Source: Gammaproteobacteria bacterium (lineage in GTDB: Bacteria > Pseudomonadota > Gammaproteobacteria > Pseudomonadales > Halieaceae). Taken from it: DNA of 52,022 nt. A model generated the notes under the pieces. It was not told the origin of the DNA. It saw only the letters and a list, made by a program, of their open reading frames with translations, and made no database searches. The stretch lies in assembly GCA_030427085.1 (NCBI GenBank), contig JAUHXH010000006.1, forward strand, positions 1-52,022, given 5' to 3'. Within the stretch, counting starts at the first letter, position 1. The number at the start of each line of letters is the position of its first letter. Shown one piece after another: positions 18,423 to 25,506 of this stretch. A program made the translations under genes and the position numbers.

Positions 18423-18566
18423 GTTGAGTACTCCTCAAAAAGTAAGATTCATTGGACCGGGCGTGTCTCAACCCGATGTCGGTATGCTAGGGAACGCGGT
18501 GTTTGAACAATACTTCTCGTGGTGTAGCATTGAACTACGTAAAACGTAGTTACCCACTATTCGATA
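18247..18566. repeat. Direct repeat copy 2 (tautomerase 5' part plus control region)
   Basis: Near-identical partner of 17191-17510. A notable difference lies just before the palindrome: copy 2 reads TTGAAC (18530-18535), a fair -35 for the divergent hxlR gene, whereas copy 1 reads TCGAAC and has no gene to its right to drive. Confidence 0.9.
18533..18551. promoter_or_regulatory. Palindromic operator candidate, copy 2, in the hxlR/tautomerase gap
   Basis: AACTACG-TAAAA-CGTAGTT is a perfect 7-bp inverted repeat; the central bases extend it to AACTACGT-AAA-ACGTAGTT. It lies 38 nt before the hxlR start and about 120 nt before the tautomerase start. A regulator bound here could control both directions, including its own gene. 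Confidence 0.8.
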
Positions 18567-18589
18567 GCTAGTCACCCGGGAGATCGCCC

Positions 18590-19285
18590 ATGGACTATGG
18601 TCAGTTTTGTCCCATCGCCAAGTCGATGGAGATACTGGGGGAGAAGTGGGCGCTGCTCATTCTTCGCGAGCTGCACATGGGGGGCACCCGCTTCAGTGAG
18701 CTTCAGCGGGGGCTGTCATTGATTTCGCCGACGGTACTCACCAAACGGCTCAATGACTTGTGCGACGCCGAACTGGTATTGCGCAGGAAAATTTCTGGCC
18801 AGCGGGGCTACGAGTACCACCTAACCCAGGCCGGCAAGGAAACACTGCCCTTCATTCTCGCGATTGGTGAATGGGGTATGCGTTGGGCCAGAGGCGGCTT
18901 GCAGGACTCGGACCTGGATATAGAACTGCTGATGATCTACATGCAGCGCAGTATCAAAACCGAGAACCTGCCGGGGAACGAGTCTGTTATCAAATTCGTT
19001 TTTACTGACCAGGAAGTCCTGAGCGACTGGTGGTTGCTGGTGAACGGCTGCAAGGTGGATATCTGCCTGGACGATCCCGGGAAGGAAGTGGATATCTATC
19101 TGGCCACCGATTTACGCACCATGGTTGAGTGCTGGATGGGCGACAGAACCTACCGGTCGGCCATCAGGGAGAAACGGATGAAACTGGTGGGGCCGAGCGC
19201 CCTCACCCGCAACATTCAACACTGGATTGAAGACGCCACCTTCGCGGATATCCGGCCCGCGATTGATATCACCGTGAATGGATGA
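18590..19285 (+). CDS. HxlR-family transcriptional regulator with C-terminal SCP2-like domain
   Basis: The 231-residue protein begins with an HxlR winged helix (CPIAKSMEILGEKWALLILR, RFSELQRGLSLISPTVLTKR, RGYEYHLTQAGKE). This includes the conserved N-terminal Cys7 that in relatives such as YodB senses quinones and other electrophiles. After about residue 120 comes a domain resembling SCP2 sterol-carrier folds (VIKFVFTDQEVLSDWWLLVN, VDIYLATDLRTMVECWMGD, LTRNIQHWI), which could bind a hydrophobic effector. It is divergent from the tautomerase unit and shares the palindrome-bearing gap, so it probably controls both copies. GGAG precedes the ATG. It ends 5 nt before the convergent nadE stop. Confidence 0.88.
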   Translation: MDYGQFCPIAKSMEILGEKWALLILRELHMGGTRFSELQRGLSLISPTVLTKRLNDLCDAELVLRRKISGQRGYEYHLTQAGKETLPFILAIGEWGMRWARGGLQDSDLDIELLMIYMQRSIKTENLPGNESVIKFVFTDQEVLSDWWLLVNGCKVDICLDDPGKEVDIYLATDLRTMVECWMGDRTYRSAIREKRMKLVGPSALTRNIQHWIEDATFADIRPAIDITVNG

Positions 19286-19290
19286 GGCGA

Positions 19291-20913
19291 TCAGTCGCCG
19301 ATCTTCCACGCAGAGGTAATCGGGTAGCGACGATCCCGCCCAAACCCCCGCTGGGTAATGCGCACCCCGATTGGCGCCTGCCGCCGCTTGTATTCGTTTA
19401 GATCGACCAGGCGTAACACCCGCTCCACCTGCTCCCGATCCAAGCCCTCGGCGATAATCGCCTCGGCACTGTAATCCTGCTCAACGTACAGTTCGAGAAT
19501 ACGATCCAGCACATCGTAAGGCGGCAAGCTATCCTCGTCCTTCTGGTCCGGTGCCAGTTCTGCCGAGGGCGGGCGATCGATCACGCGCTGCGGAATACAG
19601 GGGCCAAGCGAGTTGCGATACTCGGCGAGCGCAAAGACCAGCACTTTGGGGACATCCTTGAGCACATCGAAGCCACCGGCCATATCGCCGTAAAGTGTTG
19701 AATAGCCAACTGCCAGTTCACTCTTGTTACCGGTGGTCAGCACCAGCACGCCCTTCTTGTTGGAGATCGACATCAACAACACACCGCGACACCGAGCCTG
19801 AAGGTTTTCTTCCGTGGTGTCGCGTTCTGTGCCGGCGAACTCTTCGGCCAAGCTGGCCATAAAGGCTTCGTAGATCGGCTCGATGGAAATGATTTTGTGG
19901 CTGACCCCCAGCGTGCGCGACTGTTCCGCGGCGTCTTCCACGCTCATCTGCGAGGTGTAACGGAAGGGCATCATGATGGCTTCAACACGCTCAGGGCCCA
20001 GTGCATCGACGGCCACAGCCAGCGTCAGGGCGGAATCGATACCGCCGGACAGTCCCAGCACGACGCCGCGAAAACGGTTCTTGTTGACGTAATCCCTTAC
20101 GCCCAGCACCAGCGCCTGATAAGTGCTGGCCAGCAATTCGGGGACGCCGCCGTTGTGCTCCCCGGTCAGTTGTAGCGTTTCATCCACGCAGGAGACCTGC
20201 AGCGACTGGGTGGCTGCATCGAAGCACGGCGCGCTGGCCACAACGTCGCCAGTACTATCCACCGCGAAGGAGCCACCGTCGAACACCAGCTCGTCCTGAC
20301 CGCCCACCTGATTCACATACACAATGGCCAGCCCGGTTTCGCGAGAGCGGGTTTGTAGCACCGCAATACGCTCGGCCTGTTTGCCCTGGTGGAAAGGAGA
20401 AGAGTTGAGGTTCAGCAACACCTGGGCACCCGCATCGGCAGTTTGCCGGGCAGGGGCCTCCTCCCAAATGTCCTCACAGATGCTGAGGCCAAAGGTGACG
20501 TCACCGACACGGAAGGTCGTTGCCTCGGTGCCCGCCTGGAAATAGCGTTTTTCGTCAAATACCTGGTAATTCGGCAGGCACTGTTTACGGTATTCCGCAA
20601 TCACTTCCCCGCGATGCAGAACACCCGCCATGTTATACAGCTTGCCGTCCACGCGCCGCGGGTAGCCGATAACAAGGTAGCGCTCGCCCACTGCAGACTT
20701 AAGACGATCGAGGCACTTGGCCACACGCAGATCCAGGCTGGGGCGCAACAACAGGTCTTCCGGCGGGTAGCCGCTCAGCGTCAGTTCGGGGAACACCACA
20801 ATGTCCTCCCCCGGCGCCGCCTGCTCCAGCACTGTCAGTACCCGGTCAGTATTACCCTCAAAATCACCCACGTGGGTATTGATCTGGGCCATGAGAATAG
20901 TGAGGGTGGTCAT
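19291..20913 (-). CDS. nadE: Glutamine-dependent NAD+ synthetase
   Basis: NadE amidates nicotinic acid adenine dinucleotide to NAD+. This is the two-domain form of 540 residues: an N-terminal nitrilase-like glutaminase with the catalytic triad Glu43 (FPELTLSGYPPEDL), Lys110 (EYRKQCLPNYQVFDEKRYF) and Cys146 (GLSICEDIWE), then the ATP-pyrophosphatase synthetase with SGGIDSALTL at 289. I chose the ATG at 20913 (MTTLTILMAQINTHVGDFEG) because the in-frame 61 codons upstream are unlike the family and overlap the pilS promoter side. It diverges from pilS and is convergent with the HxlR gene. Confidence 0.96.
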   Translation of the reverse strand: MTTLTILMAQINTHVGDFEGNTDRVLTVLEQAAPGEDIVVFPELTLSGYPPEDLLLRPSLDLRVAKCLDRLKSAVGERYLVIGYPRRVDGKLYNMAGVLHRGEVIAEYRKQCLPNYQVFDEKRYFQAGTEATTFRVGDVTFGLSICEDIWEEAPARQTADAGAQVLLNLNSSPFHQGKQAERIAVLQTRSRETGLAIVYVNQVGGQDELVFDGGSFAVDSTGDVVASAPCFDAATQSLQVSCVDETLQLTGEHNGGVPELLASTYQALVLGVRDYVNKNRFRGVVLGLSGGIDSALTLAVAVDALGPERVEAIMMPFRYTSQMSVEDAAEQSRTLGVSHKIISIEPIYEAFMASLAEEFAGTERDTTEENLQARCRGVLLMSISNKKGVLVLTTGNKSELAVGYSTLYGDMAGGFDVLKDVPKVLVFALAEYRNSLGPCIPQRVIDRPPSAELAPDQKDEDSLPPYDVLDRILELYVEQDYSAEAIIAEGLDREQVERVLRLVDLNEYKRRQAPIGVRITQRGFGRDRRYPITSAWKIGD

Positions 20914-21021
20914 GCGCGGGTCCGGTGCCGAAAGTGGGGCACCTATTTTCGTGCATGTGCCGGAGATTGGCCAGCCCCGCCCAGCACGACAGCCTGATAC
21001 ACTAGGCGGCAATAACAAATA

Positions 21022-22674
21022 GTGGGGACTACTCTGACAGTGGATACGCCGGGCACCCTTTCCCAATCGGCGGACACGCCCAAGCGCCCGCCGCAAAATC
21101 TGGCGGCGTTTCGTATCTATATCGGCTACCGCACGCTGCTGTCATTGATGCTGCTGGTGATGCTGATCAGCCCTAACACACGCGATCTGGTAGGTACCCT
21201 GAACCCTACGCTCTATTTGACCGTAGCCATCGTTTATCTGGCCACCAATGCTCTGCTGGTGGGCGCATTGGTTGGCGGTATTCACGATCGTACCTCGGTG
21301 CTAATCAGCACGTTTTTCATAGATATCCTGGCGATCATCATTATGGCCGACACCAGCCGTGGGATGACCAGCGGTCTGCCGGTGCTGCTGGTTATCTCTG
21401 TGGCAGCGAGCGCCATTTTGATCAGCCAACGCACGCTGGCAACGATGGTGGCCGCTGTTTCCGTGCTGGCACTGCTGGTTGACACCTTGCGGCTCATTTC
21501 ACTGGGTGTTCAGCCGATCAATGGCCTGCTCCCCGCTGGTCTACTCGGTACGCTGATCTTCGGGGTATCACTGCTGGTCCAAGCCGTTGCGGCCCGCGTG
21601 GGGCAAGCCGAAGCGCTGGCGCGTACGCAAGCCAGTGACATCTATAATCTGCAGCGTCTCAATGAGCAGATCGTACAAAACCTGCAGACCGGCATTCTGC
21701 TGGTGGGAAAGCATGAACAGGTCACACTGCTGAATCAGGCAGCCAGTCATCTGCTGGCGGGAACACAGGACAACCGGCAACTTGAAGGGCAATCGCTGGC
21801 GCAGTACAGCGAACAACTGGCGGAACAGTATCGGCAATGGCGGCACAACGGCCAGCATCAGGCCAGACCGTTCAGTATTTCGGGCGATGATTCACTGCTG
21901 CTAGTTGCGAACTTCAGGCCTTTGCAACCGGGCGCCGGGGGCGAGTCGCTGGTATTCCTGGAGGACTACTCTCCGGTTACCCAGTTTGCCCAGTCATTGA
22001 AACTGACCTCTCTGGGCCGGCTCACCGCCAGTATCGCCCATGAAATACGCAACCCCCTTGGCGCTATAAGCCATGCGGCACAGCTACTGCGGGAGTCGAC
22101 CGACCTCAATGAGAGCGATCGTCGAATGTCTGACATTATCCTTTCACATTCCGATCGGGTGAACACCATCATCGAGAGCGTAATGCAGATCTCCCGCCGG
22201 GAGCCTCCAAAACCAGAGGTGCTGGTGTTGGGCGACTGGCTCAAGGACTTTGTTGAAACCTATCTCGAAACTCACAACGGCAACAGCGAAGTCGTAGTGC
22301 GCTGTGACTATCCCGAGCTGCGCGTTGAGTTTGACCCCGAGAACCTGCAACGCGTTATCCGCAATCTGCTGGATAACGCCCTGCGCCACAGCGCACTGGC
22401 CACAGGCAATGAACTGGCCCGCATCGAAGTCGAGCTGGATTTTAGCGCCAGCCGCTGTCATATCGACGTGATTGACCTGGGCGAAGGTGTACCCCCGGGC
22501 GAACGGGCAAAACTGTTTGAGCCGTTTTATACTACTGTGCCGGAAGGTAGTGGCATGGGCTTATTCCTGTGCAAAGAGCTGTGCGAAATCAATAACGCCA
22601 GCCTGAACTACCTGCCAACGGCCCAGGGCGAGAGCTGCTTCCGCCTTTCCCTGCCCCAACCTGGAAAACTGTAG
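21022..22674 (+). CDS. pilS: Sensor histidine kinase PilS
   Basis: PilS is the membrane kinase that controls PilR and so the major pilin gene. The 550-residue protein has six N-terminal membrane helices (roughly 35-195) and a PAS-like linker (ILLVGKHEQVTLLNQAASHL). The dimerisation/phosphoacceptor helix has His340 in SIAHEIRNPLGAISHAA, and the ATPase domain has the N box NLLDNALRHS and glycine boxes DLGEGVPPG and GSGMGLFLCKEL. The start is uncertain: a GTG at 21022 without a ribosome-binding site, or a GTG at 21040 with GGGGAC about 12 nt upstream. pilR follows after 6 nt. Confidence 0.94.
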   Translation: MGTTLTVDTPGTLSQSADTPKRPPQNLAAFRIYIGYRTLLSLMLLVMLISPNTRDLVGTLNPTLYLTVAIVYLATNALLVGALVGGIHDRTSVLISTFFIDILAIIIMADTSRGMTSGLPVLLVISVAASAILISQRTLATMVAAVSVLALLVDTLRLISLGVQPINGLLPAGLLGTLIFGVSLLVQAVAARVGQAEALARTQASDIYNLQRLNEQIVQNLQTGILLVGKHEQVTLLNQAASHLLAGTQDNRQLEGQSLAQYSEQLAEQYRQWRHNGQHQARPFSISGDDSLLLVANFRPLQPGAGGESLVFLEDYSPVTQFAQSLKLTSLGRLTASIAHEIRNPLGAISHAAQLLRESTDLNESDRRMSDIILSHSDRVNTIIESVMQISRREPPKPEVLVLGDWLKDFVETYLETHNGNSEVVVRCDYPELRVEFDPENLQRVIRNLLDNALRHSALATGNELARIEVELDFSASRCHIDVIDLGEGVPPGERAKLFEPFYTTVPEGSGMGLFLCKELCEINNASLNYLPTAQGESCFRLSLPQPGKL

Positions 22675-22680
22675 GACAGC

Positions 22681-24036
22681 ATGGCGCAGCAAAGTGTACT
22701 GATCGTAGATGATGAACCCGATATCCGGGAGTTGCTGGACATCACCCTGTCCCGGATGGGACTGCGCACCCTGTTGGCCGCCGACCTGCAATCGGCCCAC
22801 GAACTGCTGTCCAAACAACCGCCAAATCTTTGCCTTACCGACATGAAACTACCCGACGGCAACGGCATCGGGCTGGTAGAACACATTCAGCGTCACCACC
22901 CGCAGATTCCGGTTGCCCTGATCACCGCCCACGGCAGTGTCGAGGCAGCGATTGCCGCGCTGAAAGCAGGCGCGTTTGATTTCATTTCCAAACCGGTCGA
23001 GCTGGACCGGTTGCGCAACCTGGTAAGCACGGCCCTCAAACTTGAAGGTAGTGCTTCGTCTGCACCTGGCAGTACGGATAGCGAACTTATCGGCAATGCC
23101 CCGGCGATGATCGAACTGCGCGACAAAATCAGCAAGCTCGCACGCAGTCAGGCGCCGGTTCATATCCATGGGGAATCCGGCTCGGGTAAAGAAATTGTGG
23201 CGCGCCTGATCCACCGCAATGGGCCGCGGGCTTCCGGCGCCTTCGTCGCGGTGAACTGCGGCGCCATCCCTCCAGAGTTAATGGAAAGTGAACTGTTCGG
23301 CCACGTGCGGGGTAGCTTTACCGGCGCCAGCGGCGACAAGCGTGGACTCTTCCAGGCTGCTGACGGCGGAACATTATTTCTCGACGAGGTGGCGGACCTG
23401 CCCCTGGCGATGCAGGTGAAACTGTTGCGGGCGATTCAGGAAAAAGCGGTGCGACCGGTGGGTGCAGCAAAAGAACAGCCCATCGATGTACGGATTCTGA
23501 GCGCCACCCACAAAGACCTCGCCGCCGAGGTGAGTGCCGGGCACTTTCGTAATGACCTGTACTACCGCATCAACGTGATCGATGTTGAAGTACCGCCACT
23601 GAGAGACCGCGCCGAAGACATACCCGATCTGGCCCGCGCGCTGCTACGCAAAATCGGCCGTCACGAAGAACAGCCACTGACCCTGGACGAGAGCGCACTG
23701 CAAGCTTTGCGGGGTTATCGCTTTCCGGGCAATGTGCGGGAACTGGAAAACACGCTCGAGCGAGCAGCCGCACTATGTGACGGCAAGGTTATCCACGAAC
23801 GTGATCTTGAGTTCTCCAATCGCCCCAGCACGCCACAAGTGCGGGAAACTATCACCGGCGATGATCATCGCGAGGCCTACGGTGACCTGGAGGGCTACCT
23901 CGAAGACATTGAGCGCCAGATCCTCAGCCAGGCGCTGGAAGAGTCCCGCTGGAATAAAACCAATACCGCCCGCCTGCTGGGTATCAGTTTCCGCAGTTTA
24001 CGCTATCGCCTGAAAAAGCTCGGCCTGGAAAACTGA
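22681..24036 (+). CDS. pilR: Sigma-54-dependent response regulator PilR
   Basis: PilR activates the sigma-54 promoter of pilA after phosphorylation by PilS. The 451-residue protein has a receiver domain with Asp54 (CLTDMKLPDGNG) and Lys104 (FISKPVE), and a central AAA+ domain with Walker A GESGSGKE at 164, the sigma-54 contact loop GSFTGA at 211 and Walker B GGTLFLDEV. A C-terminal Fis-type helix-turn-helix follows (NKTNTARLLGISFRSLRYRL). It is cotranscribed with pilS. No pilA gene lies in the window, so the main target is elsewhere. Confidence 0.95.
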   Translation: MAQQSVLIVDDEPDIRELLDITLSRMGLRTLLAADLQSAHELLSKQPPNLCLTDMKLPDGNGIGLVEHIQRHHPQIPVALITAHGSVEAAIAALKAGAFDFISKPVELDRLRNLVSTALKLEGSASSAPGSTDSELIGNAPAMIELRDKISKLARSQAPVHIHGESGSGKEIVARLIHRNGPRASGAFVAVNCGAIPPELMESELFGHVRGSFTGASGDKRGLFQAADGGTLFLDEVADLPLAMQVKLLRAIQEKAVRPVGAAKEQPIDVRILSATHKDLAAEVSAGHFRNDLYYRINVIDVEVPPLRDRAEDIPDLARALLRKIGRHEEQPLTLDESALQALRGYRFPGNVRELENTLERAAALCDGKVIHERDLEFSNRPSTPQVRETITGDDHREAYGDLEGYLEDIERQILSQALEESRWNKTNTARLLGISFRSLRYRLKKLGLEN

Positions 24037-24112
24037 TCCAATTCGGTCCTGATCTTCCCTTCTCCACGCACGATCTCCTACGCTCACTCTCCTGTCTCCC
24101 AGGAGAAACGCC

Positions 24113-24682
24113 ATGCCCCGTCACAGCGAGGGCCTTACGCTCACTGAACTCCTTCTGGCATTGGCCATTGCCTGCACCATCATGCTCACCGCAGGTGCTC
24201 CCGCCGGGCAATGGTTGGGACGCAGCCAAACCACAGCGGCACTCACACACTATCTAGGCCTGCTGCAGTTCGCGCGCACCAGCGCAGTGCTCCATGGGGG
24301 CAGAGTCAGTCTCTGCGCGGTAGACGCCGGTGAGGTGTGTACCAACGACTGGGGCTCAGCGTCCGCATTGATGGTGTTTGAGGACCCAAACGGGAACGGT
24401 CGGCGGGAAGCCAGTGAGGCGATTCTCCGCAAGCAGGAAAATCCCTCACCGCAGAGTCGTGTGCGCTGGCGCGCGTCACTGGCAAGGCGACACCTGACAT
24501 TTGGCGTGCTGGGAAATACCTGGCAAAACGGCAGTTTGTACTACTGCCCGGAAAACGGGGATGTAAGGCTGGCCCGCACGTTAACCGTCAACCACGGAGG
24601 CCGCCCCTATCTCTCTGCAGACTCAGACGGCGATGGCATTCACGAGGACCGGCGCGGCCACCCCCTCGATTGTAGCTGGTAA
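24113..24682 (+). CDS. fimT: FimT/GspH-type minor pseudopilin
   Basis: A 189-residue prepilin-like protein. A short 7-residue leader ends in Gly before LTLTELLLALAIACTIMLT, with Glu5 of the mature helix present, so PilD should cut it. The body is of the GspH/FimT type and ends in DSDGDGIHEDRRGHPLDCSW, closely like the end of the FimU-type protein at 32539 (GDGIVED-x6-DC). FimT is not essential for piliation in Pseudomonas, but in Legionella and Acinetobacter-type systems it binds DNA for natural transformation; which role applies here is open. AGGAGA precedes the ATG. It lies 76 nt after pilR, the Pseudomonas gene order. Confidence 0.88.
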   Translation: MPRHSEGLTLTELLLALAIACTIMLTAGAPAGQWLGRSQTTAALTHYLGLLQFARTSAVLHGGRVSLCAVDAGEVCTNDWGSASALMVFEDPNGNGRREASEAILRKQENPSPQSRVRWRASLARRHLTFGVLGNTWQNGSLYYCPENGDVRLARTLTVNHGGRPYLSADSDGDGIHEDRRGHPLDCSW

Positions 24683-24684
24683 GA

Positions 24685-25017
24685 CTAACTATCCCGGTGG
24701 ACGGACAGTAACTCGGCGCTGCCAGTCACCTTGATGCGCCAGACTTCACCAGGCAAGCGCCCAATAATGGTGTAGACGCCTTCATCGGTTTCCCAGGAAC
24801 GCCGCGCCTTGTCCAGATGGATACCGAGCTTGGACCCGCGCGCCACATCCCTGATTCGTTCTGGCAGGTAGCGTGCATCGTAGTACTTCCCTTCCAGTTC
24901 GAAGGGCTCGAAATCACTCTGTGACGCACTGCCCGCTTGCTGGGGCAGAGTCTCTTGTGCGTACGCGCCGACAGAAAACACCGCGGCGACGAGGGCAATC
25001 AAAGTCAGTTTTTTCAT
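24685..25017 (-). CDS. Small periplasmic protein at the end of the minor pilin operon
   Basis: A 110-residue protein with a clear signal peptide (MKKLTLIALVAAVFSVGAYA) and a mature part containing FEPFELEGKYYDARYLPERI and GEVWRIKVTGSAELLSVHRD. There are no cysteines. I do not recognise a domain. It lies 21 nt after pilE on the same strand, with a good ribosome-binding site (GGAGGG), so it is the last gene of the minor pilin operon. In size it resembles PilY2 (about 115 residues), which in Pseudomonas lies between pilY1 and pilE; the position differs and I cannot claim homology. It meets fimT tail to tail with 2 nt between stops. Confidence 0.7.
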   Translation of the reverse strand: MKKLTLIALVAAVFSVGAYAQETLPQQAGSASQSDFEPFELEGKYYDARYLPERIRDVARGSKLGIHLDKARRSWETDEGVYTIIGRLPGEVWRIKVTGSAELLSVHRDS

Positions 25018-25038
25018 GGTGTTTCCCTCCGCGCTGGT

Positions 25039-25491
25039 TTAATCGCGGTTCCAGTTGTCTTCACCGGCATCCGTAGTATCACCGTCATTGTTCTTGTCCC
25101 AGAAGCGCTGTCCCAGGTGATTGATTTCCAGGATGCCATCGTCTGCCTGATTGGTACCGGCAATCGGGGTAGCCCGCACCAGGAAGGTGTCCACACCGGT
25201 GCTGGCACCAATAATAGACAGGTTGTAGCGCTTGTTACCGGAGTCGATGGGTGACTGCGCGGGGAAGTTGGTGCCCGCAGCGGCGCCCGCATAGCTGAAG
25301 TTCAGTGTGTACTCCTTCTCCATCGCCTGCGCCGCGTTCAGCAGGTCACCCTGCGCAGCGCTGCGCTGGCTGCGCACCACACTGTTTTGGTAGGTCGGCA
25401 AGGCGATCCCCATCACGATCCCCAGAATAACCAGGGCTATCAGCATTTCGATCAGCGTAAAGCCCTGATGCTTTGTTTGTATTGTGGTCAC
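25039..25491 (-). CDS. pilE: Type IV pilus minor pilin PilE
   Basis: A 150-residue prepilin with a 10-residue leader ending in Gly, cut before FTLIEMLIALVILGIVMG, with Glu5 present. The soluble part (AQAMEKEYTLNFSYAGAA, RYNLSIIGAST) is typical of PilE minor pilins encoded after pilY1. Acidic repeats near the C-terminus (DKNNDGDTTDAGEDNWNRD) look metal-binding. The start codon is GTG. It follows pilY1 by 15 nt. Confidence 0.92.
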   Translation of the reverse strand: MTTIQTKHQGFTLIEMLIALVILGIVMGIALPTYQNSVVRSQRSAAQGDLLNAAQAMEKEYTLNFSYAGAAAGTNFPAQSPIDSGNKRYNLSIIGASTGVDTFLVRATPIAGTNQADDGILEINHLGQRFWDKNNDGDTTDAGEDNWNRD

Positions 25492-25506
25492 GCAATTCGC
25501 CTCGCT

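Noticed and set aside
23311-23328. GSFTGA instead of GAFTGA in PilR
   Set aside because: A known natural variant among sigma-54 activators; not evidence of lost activity.
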